From: Gemmatimonadota bacterium
Lineage (GTDB): Bacteria > Gemmatimonadota > Gemmatimonadetes > Gemmatimonadales > Gemmatimonadaceae
Assembly (NCBI GenBank): GCA_021298835.1
Contig: JAJTHG010000033.1
Coordinates: 1 to 64,000, forward strand
Direction: 5' to 3'
Length of the DNA stretch: 64,000 nt
The translations under genes were made by a program, and so were the position numbers. Each line of letters begins with the position of its first letter. Position 1 is the stretch's first letter. Below, one piece after another: positions 45,213-53,123 of the stretch. The notes beneath the pieces were generated by a model, which was given only the letters and a program-made list of their open reading frames with translations, had not been told where the DNA came from and made no database searches.

Positions 45213-47763
45213 GCGGCACCGCCGCCAGGCGCCGCACGACGCCGGCGGCGCCGTCGAGCTCGATCGGTTCGCCATCCGCGAGCCAGGTCGTCAGGCCCGG
45301 CACGCCCACGACCGCAGGGAGCCCGAGTTCCCGTGCGACGATCGCCGCGTGCGAGAGCAGACTCCCGCGCTCGACCAGCACCGCCGACGCCGCCGGGAAG
45401 AGGAGCACCCAGCCGGGATCGGTGCGTTCGGCGACGAGGATGTCGCCGGGCGCCAGCACGACCGTGCGCGGGTCGTGCACCACCCGCGCACGACCGCGCA
45501 CGATGCCGGGATACGCCGGCAGCCCGCGGCGCTCGGCGTCGTCGGGGGGGCGCGCAGCCGGCGACGCGGCCGCCGGCAGGGCGTCGGGCGCGGCGACCGG
45601 GGGCAGGGGCACGCCGGGCTGCATGGCGTGTCCAGCCGGCCCGCGGGTGACGAAGCGCTCGGGGAGCCGTGGCGTCGCGCGCCACGTCGCGAATTCCGCC
45701 TGCCGCACGCGGACGAGTCCCATGAGGTCGGTCGTCGTCGCGGTGCCGGCGACCGAGCCGATCACCTCGTGCACCTCGAGCCAGAGGACGTCGCGCGGCG
45801 ACTCGAGCCGCCCGAGCGCCGCGAGGTGTTGCCCGAGTGCGAGGAAGATCCGCCGCACCCGCCCGAACAGCCGCGTGCGCTCGAAGCGCAGCGTCTCGCG
45901 GTGGCTCACGCAGGTGCGCGTCCAGCCCAGCACGGTGCGCACGAGCCACGCACGCAGCGGATGCCCGCGCAGCGCCACCGCGAGGCGCCGCTCGGCATCA
46001 TCGCGCAGCCCGCGCGAGCGCTCGGCCGCGCGGGCCGCGTCGCCCGCGGGCCGCGCGGCCGCCCAGCCGATCGCCCGGTGCAGCGGCAGCGGGTCGTCCG
46101 CGAGCGTCGGCGTCTCGAGCTTGAGCTCCTCGAGGCACCGGTCGCCGTAGCGGCCGATGTACGCGGCCACGGCCTCCCGTACCCTCGGTGCCGCCGCGAG
46201 CGCCTCGGCGATCGCGTCGGGCGACCCGTGCACCAGCACCGGCCCGAGCGCCGGCTCCGCCTGGACCAGCGCGGCGATGGCCGTCACCTCGTGGGCCGGC
46301 GCGGCACTCGCGAGGTCGCCTGCCCCGGCCACCAGCGATCCCGTAAGCACGCCGTCGGCATCGTCGGCCCACGCCGCGAGCGCCTTCCGCAGCAACCCGT
46401 GGCTGATCATCGCGAAGAGGTCGTTGACGAGTGGCGTGTCCCAGTGCGTCAGCAGCCGACGCTCGAGCACGTGCCAGTGCGCCACGAGCTCGTCCGGACG
46501 CATCTGCGAGAGCGACGGGCCGTCGAGCCGCAGCGCGTCGTCGAGTCGCCGGCGGAAGGCCGGGACGTCACGCGCAACGCGCCGCGCCGCCCCCACGAGC
46601 CGCGCGACCATGCGCCCCACCGCCCACCACTCGGCGCGGCGCTCGGCCCCCGACCGCGCCGGCGCGACGTGCACGTCCACCTCGTCCGGCAGCGGCTCGC
46701 GCACCCCCATCATCTGCTCCATGAATGGGCGATTGAGCCGATACCCCGGAAGCGCTGCCAGCACGCGATGCCACGACACGAGGTTGTAGTACGTGCGTCC
46801 GCGCGCGAGCCCGAGCATCGCGGCGAAGTCGGCCGAGAGCGCCTCGACCTTCGCATCCGGGACGCCGACGACGCGGCAGAACTGCCGGTACACGTGCTCG
46901 TACACGTAGCGCGCGAACGAGAACGTCAGCGGCGTCGTCACGCCGCCGTAGCTCTCGGCGATGTTGCTGTCGTCCCAGACGACCAGCGGCGCATCGGGAT
47001 CATGCATGGCCGCGAGCGTCGTGATCGGGCGCGACTGCAGCAGCCACAACGTGTCGCCCTCGAGGGCCCACTCGATGTCCTGCGGCCGGCCGAACACGGT
47101 GCCCGCCTGCCGCGCGAGCGCGGCCACCGCCCGCACCTCCGGGTCGGACAGCGGCGGCTCGGCCGCCACGCGCTGCACCGCCGTCACCGTGCCATCCCGC
47201 GTGACGTGCCACGTGTCGGCGTCGGCCGTGCCATCCACCAGCGAGGCCCCGAGGCCGCGCACGGCGGCGACGACGCACACGCCGCGACGCCCGGACACTG
47301 GATCGGCCCCGAAGGCCACGCCGGCGGCGCGCGGCGCGAGCATCCGTTGCACGAGTACGCCCGGGGCCTCGCCTTCACCCAGCCCTCGTGCCCGGCGATA
47401 CTCCCGCACCCGCGCACTCGCCGCGCCGGCCCGCACCTCCGCCACCCGCGCCGGCACGGCGTCGGCCGTCACGTTGAGGAACGACTCGAATTGCCCGGCG
47501 AACGAATGCTCGGCACCGTCTTCGTCCGCCGCGGAGCTGCGCACGGCGAATCCGTGCGGCGACTCGCCGAGCCGCGCCACGGCGGCGCGCGCCAGTTCGG
47601 CAATCGCACCGTCCTCGCACGCCCCAGCGGGGATGGACACCCACGCCGGCACCGGCAGGCCGGCGCGCATGGCGACCGCGAGTGCCGCCGCCTTGCCGCC
47701 TGCGCGTTCTCCGCTCACGCGTTCGCCGTTCTCGCCGTTGCCGCCCGAGCGTTCACCGCTCAC
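45202..47763 (-). CDS. PEP-synthase/rifampin phosphotransferase-like dikinase
   Basis: 853 residues from GTG 47763 (GTGA overlap with the UbiA-type gene). Order: ATP-grasp domain (GGKAAALAVAMRAGLPVPAW, FAVRSSAADEDGAEHSFAGQF, VQRMLAPRAAGVAFGADPVSG, QDIEWAL), a middle helical region, and a C-terminal swivelling domain GSLLSHAAIVARELGLPAVVG with the phosphorylated His805. Relatives include PEP synthase, rifampin phosphotransferase and the condensing enzyme PigC. No pyruvate/PEP barrel is evident, so like those it may condense or phosphorylate a lipid intermediate. The first 23 residues contain a duplicated VSGERxGG encoded by a near-exact 24-base repeat. Confidence 0.85.
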   Translation of the reverse strand: MSGERSGGNGENGERVSGERAGGKAAALAVAMRAGLPVPAWVSIPAGACEDGAIAELARAAVARLGESPHGFAVRSSAADEDGAEHSFAGQFESFLNVTADAVPARVAEVRAGAASARVREYRRARGLGEGEAPGVLVQRMLAPRAAGVAFGADPVSGRRGVCVVAAVRGLGASLVDGTADADTWHVTRDGTVTAVQRVAAEPPLSDPEVRAVAALARQAGTVFGRPQDIEWALEGDTLWLLQSRPITTLAAMHDPDAPLVVWDDSNIAESYGGVTTPLTFSFARYVYEHVYRQFCRVVGVPDAKVEALSADFAAMLGLARGRTYYNLVSWHRVLAALPGYRLNRPFMEQMMGVREPLPDEVDVHVAPARSGAERRAEWWAVGRMVARLVGAARRVARDVPAFRRRLDDALRLDGPSLSQMRPDELVAHWHVLERRLLTHWDTPLVNDLFAMISHGLLRKALAAWADDADGVLTGSLVAGAGDLASAAPAHEVTAIAALVQAEPALGPVLVHGSPDAIAEALAAAPRVREAVAAYIGRYGDRCLEELKLETPTLADDPLPLHRAIGWAAARPAGDAARAAERSRGLRDDAERRLAVALRGHPLRAWLVRTVLGWTRTCVSHRETLRFERTRLFGRVRRIFLALGQHLAALGRLESPRDVLWLEVHEVIGSVAGTATTTDLMGLVRVRQAEFATWRATPRLPERFVTRGPAGHAMQPGVPLPPVAAPDALPAAASPAARPPDDAERRGLPAYPGIVRGRARVVHDPRTVVLAPGDILVAERTDPGWVLLFPAASAVLVERGSLLSHAAIVARELGLPAVVGVPGLTTWLADGEPIELDGAAGVVRRLAAVPHAH
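47695..47763. repeat. Imperfect 24-base repeat at the start of the dikinase gene
   Basis: GTGAGCGGTGAACGC... (47763-47740) and GTGAGCGGAGAACGC... (47718-47695) differ at three positions and encode VSGERSGG and VSGERAGG. The second GTG could also serve as a start. Confidence 0.7.
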
Positions 47764-48701
47764 GATACCCGCCACCACGGCAGCAGCCCGAGCGCACCGT
47801 AGAGCGACAACGTCCAGAGGCCAGCCCCGCGCTCGGCGAAGCGCCCCGCCTTCGGCGCACCGTGCCAGACCTGGTGCGCCCCGTAGGCGACCTGGCTTGC
47901 CGCCGCGCCCAGCACGAGCGCCGTCGGCAGCAGCGTGCCGAGCTGCTTCGCGACGAGCAGCGCGCTCGCGAGCGAGAGCATCACGGCGCCTCCCCAGGTC
48001 GCGAGGGCGCGCGGCGTCCCCCAGTCGGCGGTGTAGGTGCTGACACCGGCTTCCTCGTCCGCTGGCGCGCGCAACTTGCGGCCGATCTCCACCACGATGC
48101 CGTTGGCGTAGGACGCCACGAGGAAGCTCACCAGAAGCGTCGCCGGAATGCCACCGGCCACGTACCAGTCGGTCATCGAAGCGTAGGCATCCACGCATGG
48201 CACGACGATGCCGTGGCTCAGCAGGATCAGCAGCGGCTTGCCGTGCATCGCCTGCCCGAGGCCGAACTCGACCGCCATGAGCGCCAGCATGCCCCACAGC
48301 GCGACGAGTGGCAGCAGCAGCTTGGGCGCGAGCCACCACGCCAGCGTCGCCTGGAGCACGGCACCGGCGACGGCGATCGCGCGCAGCTCGCCAAGCGTCA
48401 CCAGTCCCCGCGGCACCGCCCGGTACGGGCGCCATCGTGCGTCCTCGGCGGCGTCCTTGTGTTCGTCGATGACGCGCAGCTGGAAGAACGCGACCAGCGC
48501 CGTGGCCGCCGCCACGAGCACCGCGCTCCACGGCGGCCGCTCGCCGCGGCCGGCGGCCGAGACGCTCACGGCAGCGAACGCGAACGCGCCGATGAGTGGG
48601 CCGTGCGCGAGCAGCGGGAATCGCTCGCGCTGATAGACGACCCAGCGGCGCCAGTCGGTGGGGTCGGCCGCCGGTCCGGGGGACGAAGCGGATGCGGTCA
48701 C
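47760..48701 (-). CDS. UbiA-family prenyltransferase-like membrane protein
   Basis: 313 residues, about eight to nine helices. UbiA aspartate motifs are seen: RVIDEHKDAAED (Asp79, Asp83, Asp87 region) and, in the second half, EIGRKLRAPADEEAGVSTY. The basic RPYRAVPRGLV after the first motif is typical. UbiA enzymes attach prenyl diphosphates to aromatic or glyceryl phosphate acceptors. Between HMGR and a dolichol-kinase-like protein it probably makes an isoprenoid product. GTG 48701 overlaps the HMGR stop (GTGA). Confidence 0.82.
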   Translation of the reverse strand: MTASASSPGPAADPTDWRRWVVYQRERFPLLAHGPLIGAFAFAAVSVSAAGRGERPPWSAVLVAAATALVAFFQLRVIDEHKDAAEDARWRPYRAVPRGLVTLGELRAIAVAGAVLQATLAWWLAPKLLLPLVALWGMLALMAVEFGLGQAMHGKPLLILLSHGIVVPCVDAYASMTDWYVAGGIPATLLVSFLVASYANGIVVEIGRKLRAPADEEAGVSTYTADWGTPRALATWGGAVMLSLASALLVAKQLGTLLPTALVLGAAASQVAYGAHQVWHGAPKAGRFAERGAGLWTLSLYGALGLLPWWRVS

Positions 48702-50011
48702 CCGGCGGCGGGGGGAGCCGGCGGTGCGTCCGGCGCGGCTGGTGGCATCGTCACCGCCCGATGCCGCGCGAGCCGCCGGTGCGCCGACGTGAACTCGTTC
48801 CCGATGATCGCCGCGACGATGGACAACTCACCCGCCAGCGCGAGCGCCGCCGCGACCTCGGCCAGCGCGTTCGCGTGCCCCTCGCCGGCGAGCCCCAGGA
48901 TCTCCAGGCAGGCCCGCTGCGACGGCAGCCCCGTGCCACCACCGACGGTCCCCACGACCAGGTTGGGCAGCGTCACCGCCGCGTAGAGCGCGTCCCGCTG
49001 CGCCTCGAGCCGCGTGACGCCGACCGCCGACTCGCTCACGCACGCCACGTCCTGCCCCGTGGCGAGATACAGCGCCGCGAGACCGTTGGCGTAATGCCCC
49101 TGCACGCCCAGCGTGCCCGACAGCACGCCGCCCACGGACGAGATGTGCCAGTAGTCCTCCATCTGCGCCGCACTCACGCGCAGGCGCCGTGCGAGCACGT
49201 CTCCGGGAACGAGCGCCTCGGCGACGACGCTCCGCCCGCGGCCGGTCAGGAACGACTGCGCGCTCGCCTTCTTGTCGCCCGAATGATTGGCTTCGACGTA
49301 CCACCGCACCGGCTTCACCGGGGCGTTGGCCACCGCGAACTCGGCCACCGCCTGCGCCGCGATGGTCACCATGTTCTGGCCGGCGGCGTCGCCGGTGGTG
49401 ACGTCGAGCAGCAGGTACACATGGTTGCCCTCGATGGACACGCGGATGTCGCGGAAGCGCAGGTGCCGTGACGTGCTCTCGGCGATCGTCGCCAGCCGGA
49501 GCTTGTGCTCGAGCACCCATTGCACGAAGCCCCCCGCATCCACGAGCGTGTCGAAGACGAAGCCCGGAGCGCGCGTCATGCGCTCGTTGATCACCACCGC
49601 CGTGCAGCCGCCGCTTTGGCTCACGACCGTGGCGCCGCGGTGGTACGACGCCACCAAGGCGGCCTCGGAGGTCGCGAGAGGCACGTAGAAGTCGCCCTGC
49701 GCCGACGCGCCGTTGACGCGCAGCGGTCCGGCGAGCCCGACGGGGAGGCGCACCGTACCGATGGCGTACTCGATGTTGCGCACGTAGCGGCCGAGATCGG
49801 GCTCGGCGAGCGTCTCGGCGGCGATGGCCGACGCATGCGGCACGAGCGCCAGGCGCGCGGCGACGGCCTGCGGTGAGCAGTCGTCCGCCCCTCGCACCGT
49901 GGGAGGCACCGGTTCGTCACGGGCCGCGAGCCGCGCCACCACGGCGCGGGGATCCTGCCCCGTGAGGAGCGACGACAGCGTCTGGGCGGCGTGGCGGGAT
50001 GAGATCGGCAT
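48698..50011 (-). CDS. HMG-CoA reductase family protein (class I-like)
   Basis: 437 residues from ATG 50011, supported by TAGCAT eight bases upstream. It reduces HMG-CoA to mevalonate with NADPH. All catalytic residues are conserved in context: Glu116 (ATSEAALVAS), Lys247/248 (HSGDKKASAQSF), Asp321 (LATGQDVACVSE) and His411 (FTSAHRRL). The cofactor site is GDAAGQNMVT and GTVGGGTGLPSQ. No other mevalonate gene is in the window. It is the first gene of the operon 50011-40752. A dedicated precursor supply for the operon product is likely. Confidence 0.9.
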   Translation of the reverse strand: MPISSRHAAQTLSSLLTGQDPRAVVARLAARDEPVPPTVRGADDCSPQAVAARLALVPHASAIAAETLAEPDLGRYVRNIEYAIGTVRLPVGLAGPLRVNGASAQGDFYVPLATSEAALVASYHRGATVVSQSGGCTAVVINERMTRAPGFVFDTLVDAGGFVQWVLEHKLRLATIAESTSRHLRFRDIRVSIEGNHVYLLLDVTTGDAAGQNMVTIAAQAVAEFAVANAPVKPVRWYVEANHSGDKKASAQSFLTGRGRSVVAEALVPGDVLARRLRVSAAQMEDYWHISSVGGVLSGTLGVQGHYANGLAALYLATGQDVACVSESAVGVTRLEAQRDALYAAVTLPNLVVGTVGGGTGLPSQRACLEILGLAGEGHANALAEVAAALALAGELSIVAAIIGNEFTSAHRRLARHRAVTMPPAAPDAPPAPPAAG

Positions 50012-50019
50012 GGCATTCA

Positions 50020-50025
50020 ATGCTA
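50020..50025 (-). promoter_or_regulatory. -10 element of the HMGR operon, probably leaderless
   Basis: TAGCAT on the minus strand is followed by eight bases and ATG 50011. It lies in the degenerate toxin-antitoxin region. Confidence 0.4.
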
Positions 50026-50118
50026 CTCGGCCGGACGCGCAGAACCGAGTGATCGGGGGCACCAACGGCGTGTGACCAGAGTCACCGCCTCGTCGTACAC
50101 GAGGTCCGTGCGTGGTTC
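50023..50118 (-). pseudogene. Possible PIN-toxin fragment
   Basis: Minus-strand frame ending with TAG at 50025-50023 includes TDLVYDEAVTLVTRR (50065-50109), similar to the second acidic motif segment of PIN toxins (TDxVxDEAxTLL). No start or first aspartate is present. Evidence is short and uncertain. Confidence 0.3.
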
Positions 50119-50189
50119 ACGGTGGGGGCACGGGTCCGGGTGATCGCGTGCAGGCGCGCGGAGAAGGGCGGGCCGTGCGCCATGTCCCG

Positions 50190-50340
50190 TCACCAGAGGC
50201 GATGGACGCCCGAGTCGTCGAAGACGGCATCGCGCGACACGAGGGCGATGCCCCGCCTCCACCTGCTGGATCAGGCGGGAGAGCGTCTTCCTGGCCTCGT
50301 GAACCTTGATCGTCACCGGTCGGCGGGGGCGGGGCGACAT
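50190..50340 (-). pseudogene. Phd antitoxin start fused out of frame to a VapC C-terminus
   Basis: From ATG 50340 (MSPRPRRPVTIKVHEARKTL, then SRLIQQVEAG) the first 30 codons are a typical Phd/YefM antitoxin N-terminus. The sequence then shifts to the +1 frame and reads IALVSRDAVFDDSGVHRLW before TGA at 50192-50190, the usual C-terminal end of PIN toxins. The intervening antitoxin and toxin middle parts are gone, indicating a deletion. Its start overlaps the end of the MFS gene by 28 bases. Confidence 0.7.
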
Positions 50341-51560
50341 GACTGGAGGTTTGCTGACTCTTCGGTCTCCGCAAGGCGCCCCACGGCAAGCCGCAGACCC
50401 ACCATCGCCACCCCCGCCAGCGCCGCACCAAGCCCGAACGCCGCCCCCGCTCCCCACCGCTGCCACACCAGCCCGAACACCACCGAGCCCGGCAGCGCCC
50501 CCACCCCCACGGCGAGATGAAACCATCCGTACGCCGCCCCACGTCGCGTCGCCGGTACGAGTTCGGCCACGAAGGCCTTTTCCGCCCCCTCGACGAGTGC
50601 GAAGAACACGCCGTAGCCCAGGAACAGCGCCCACGCATGCCACGACGCGTGCGCCGCCGCGAATCCCGCGTAGGTGAGCGTATACACGCCCCATCCCGTC
50701 GCCACCGCCGCGCGGCGCCCGATGCGATCGGACAGTCCCCCGCCCCACGTGCCCAGCGCCGCCTTCACCGCGTGATGCGCGGCCCACAGCAGCGGCACGT
50801 GGGCGGTGGTGACCCCGAGGTCCGACGCGCGCAACAGGAGGAACGCATCGCTCGAGTTGCCGAGGGTGAACACGAAGAGCACGGCGAGATAGCGCCAGAA
50901 CACCGCAGGCAATGGCGTCGGGCGCGCGGGCGGCGCGCCGGACGCCAGCGGAAGCGCCGGTGTCGCCGGTACCGCCTGCGCACGCGGCACCGTCTCCTCG
51001 CGCACGCCCAGCCACAGCGCCAGCAACGCCAGCACACCCGGCACCGCGGCCCACCAGAACACGGTGCGCAGCGGCATGCCGCCGGCCAGCAGCGCCCACG
51101 CCACCAGCGGTCCGACGACCGCGCCCGCGTGATCCATGCTGCGATGGAACCCGAACGCCCGCCCTCGTTCGGTGGGCACCGTAGCGTCGGCGATGAGTGC
51201 ATCGCGCGGCGCGCTGCGAACGCCCTTGCCCACGCGGTCGGCCAGTCGCACCGCCAGCACTTGTCCCGCCGAACCCGCCGCGGCGATCAGCGGCCGCACC
51301 ACGGCGCTCACGCCATACCCCGCCAGCACCAGCGGCTTGCGCCGCGGCAGCGTGTCCGACCACCGCCCGCTCGCGAGCTTGAGCAGCGACGCCGTCGCCT
51401 CGGCCAGCCCTTCGATGACACCGAGTGCGGCCGGCCCCGCGCCGAGCACCGTCCCGAGGAACAACGGCAGCAGCGGGTAGATCATCTCGCTCGACGCGTC
51501 GGTGCACAGGGACACGACGCCCAGCGCGACGACGGTGCGGGAGAGGCGGGGCCGAGGCAC
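50313..51560 (-). CDS. Major facilitator superfamily transporter
   Basis: 415 residues, 12 helices. MFS motifs: SGRWSDTLPRRKPLVLAGYG (motif A-like, loop 2-3), DRVGKGVRSAPRDALIAD and GGGLSDRIGRRAAVATGW in loop 8-9. The DRVGKGVRSAPRDALIA segment is typical of a widespread MFS subgroup of unknown substrate. GTG 51560 is supported by a TAGAAT element five bases upstream. It ends next to the decayed TA region and the HMGR operon, and exports perhaps the product of that operon, but this is only positional. Confidence 0.88.
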   Translation of the reverse strand: MPRPRLSRTVVALGVVSLCTDASSEMIYPLLPLFLGTVLGAGPAALGVIEGLAEATASLLKLASGRWSDTLPRRKPLVLAGYGVSAVVRPLIAAAGSAGQVLAVRLADRVGKGVRSAPRDALIADATVPTERGRAFGFHRSMDHAGAVVGPLVAWALLAGGMPLRTVFWWAAVPGVLALLALWLGVREETVPRAQAVPATPALPLASGAPPARPTPLPAVFWRYLAVLFVFTLGNSSDAFLLLRASDLGVTTAHVPLLWAAHHAVKAALGTWGGGLSDRIGRRAAVATGWGVYTLTYAGFAAAHASWHAWALFLGYGVFFALVEGAEKAFVAELVPATRRGAAYGWFHLAVGVGALPGSVVFGLVWQRWGAGAAFGLGAALAGVAMVGLRLAVGRLAETEESANLQSCRPAPADR

Positions 51561-51565
51561 GCTGC

Positions 51566-51571
51566 ATTCTA
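51566..51571 (-). promoter_or_regulatory. -10 element of the MFS gene, probably leaderless
   Basis: TAGAAT on the minus strand is followed by GCAGC and GTG 51560. Confidence 0.4.
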
Positions 51572-51660
51572 CGCCGGCACCGGCTACCCGTTGGATGGCC
51601 GGAGAGCCACGCGGCGCAGGCGATCGGGCGGCGGCCGGTGACGCCGCCAGCCCCGGCGTC

Positions 51661-52017
51661 TCAGGGCCAGTACCGGTACTTCGCCGTCTCGCCGCGCTTG
51701 TTGAGCGGCGTGAACACCGCATCCTCGACCACCGCGCGCGTGCGCTTGGTGCGGGCCCGCGGCGCCCCCGTCGTCCCCTTGGGCGCGACCGGCGGCAGCG
51801 GCTGAAGCGATTCCCTGGACAGGTAGCCGGGCACGGTCTGCTTCTGCACGCCGTCCACGACGTTCCAGCGCTGCGGTCCGCCGCCCGGCGACGTGGCGGG
51901 GGGCGTCACCACCTGCGCGGCCAGGGCGGCCGGCGTCACGACGGCCAGCACGGCGGCCTGCACGACGGCCAGCACGGCGGCCGAGGCCAGCACGACACGA
52001 AGCGAACGACGGGTCAT
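51661..52017 (-). CDS. Small exported protein of unknown function
   Basis: 118 residues. A signal peptide with a repetitive hydrophobic core (VLASAAVLAVVQAAVLAVV) ends near PAALAAQ. The mature region is Pro/Thr/Arg-rich and ends KRGETAKYRYWP. CAGGAGA seven bases upstream is a good ribosome site. No known domain; positively charged mature part might bind a polymer. Confidence 0.55.
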   Translation of the reverse strand: MTRRSLRVVLASAAVLAVVQAAVLAVVTPAALAAQVVTPPATSPGGGPQRWNVVDGVQKQTVPGYLSRESLQPLPPVAPKGTTGAPRARTKRTRAVVEDAVFTPLNKRGETAKYRYWP

Positions 52018-52129
52018 CGCAGATCTCCTGAAGGGGTCCGTCCACCGGTCGCGGGCAGGCCCGCGTCCTCCAAAGCTGCACCGGCCGGTCCCGGGCGTCC
52101 AGCGGCCCGGGAGACGCCGGAGGCGCGCC

Positions 52130-53119
52130 CTACGGCTTCCCGTGGACCTCGGCGTGATCTCCCACCGACACCGTGCCCCGCACGTGCTCGACGATCGCGT
52201 GATCGCCCACCAGCGACGCCTCGAGCGAGCTGTGCCGGACCTGCGCCTTGTGGCCGATCACGCTGTGGCGGATCACCGCCCCCTCGATCGTCGTCCCCGA
52301 GCCGATGCTGACGTTCGGGCCGATCGTCGCGTCGCGGAGCGACACGCCGTCCTCCACGTACACCGGGTCGATGAAGGTGACGCCCGGCGTCGGCGCGGGC
52401 TTCCGCGCGCGCCCCTTCTCGAGCATGACGCGGTTGGTGTCGAGCAGCGTCTCCACCTGTCCCGCGTCGTACCAGCCCTCGACGTCCACGACCTGCAGCT
52501 TCGCGCCGTGGTCGATCATGTACTGGAACGCGTCGGTGAGGTAGAACTCGCCCTTGTTGGGCGGGCTCGCGAGGACGTGGTCGATCCCCTCGAAGAGCAG
52601 CCGCCAGTTGCGCACGTAGTAGAGCCCGATGTTCGCGCGCTTGCTGATGGGCTCCTTGGGCTTCTCGACGATCCGCGTCATCATCCCGCGCTCGTCGGTC
52701 ACGACGACCCCGAAGCGCTGGTAGTCCTCGACCGTCTTCGTCCAGATGATGCCGTCGGCGTCGGTGGTGTTCACGATCGACAGGTCGGCGTCGAAGATCG
52801 TGTCCACGAAGATGATGAGCACCGGCTCCTGCACGTACGCCTTCGCCAGCGCGATCGCCCCGGCCGTGCCGTCCTGCACCTTCTGCTCGATGAAGGTCGC
52901 CGGCAGCGCTGCGTGCACCGTGCGGGCGTGCTGCTCGACGGCCTCCTTCAGGTGCCCGGTGATGTAGATGACCTCGGTCACCGTGCCGAGCTTCTTCACG
53001 TCGTCCATGACGTAGTCCATCACCGGCTTGCCCGCCACCTTGAGCATGGGCTTGGGCACGGTGTGGGTATGCGGGCGCAGGCGCGTGCCCTTGCCGGCGA
53101 GCGGGATGATAACTTTCAC
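52130..53119 (-). CDS. Sugar-phosphate nucleotidyltransferase with left-handed beta-helix
   Basis: 329 residues. The N-terminal Rossmann domain starts MKVIIPLAGKGTRLRPHTHT with the pyrophosphorylase signature and VPKPMLKVAGKPV. Catalytic VQDGTAGAIALA and the NKGEFYLTDAFQYM region follow. The C-terminal part has hexapeptide repeats (GPNVSIGSGTTIEGAVIRHS). It makes NDP-sugars, probably dTDP- or UDP-glucose. It starts four bases downstream of the M1 peptidase stop and is last in that transcription unit. Confidence 0.9.
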   Translation of the reverse strand: MKVIIPLAGKGTRLRPHTHTVPKPMLKVAGKPVMDYVMDDVKKLGTVTEVIYITGHLKEAVEQHARTVHAALPATFIEQKVQDGTAGAIALAKAYVQEPVLIIFVDTIFDADLSIVNTTDADGIIWTKTVEDYQRFGVVVTDERGMMTRIVEKPKEPISKRANIGLYYVRNWRLLFEGIDHVLASPPNKGEFYLTDAFQYMIDHGAKLQVVDVEGWYDAGQVETLLDTNRVMLEKGRARKPAPTPGVTFIDPVYVEDGVSLRDATIGPNVSIGSGTTIEGAVIRHSVIGHKAQVRHSSLEASLVGDHAIVEHVRGTVSVGDHAEVHGKP

Positions 53120-53123
53120 GGGG

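Larger units (their letters stand above)
50012..50312. other. Gap between HMGR operon and MFS gene: toxin-antitoxin debris
   Basis: 301 bases without an intact gene. It holds the HMGR promoter (50020-50025), a possible PIN fragment and the Phd/VapC fusion remnant. No complete coding frame. Confidence 0.7.
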
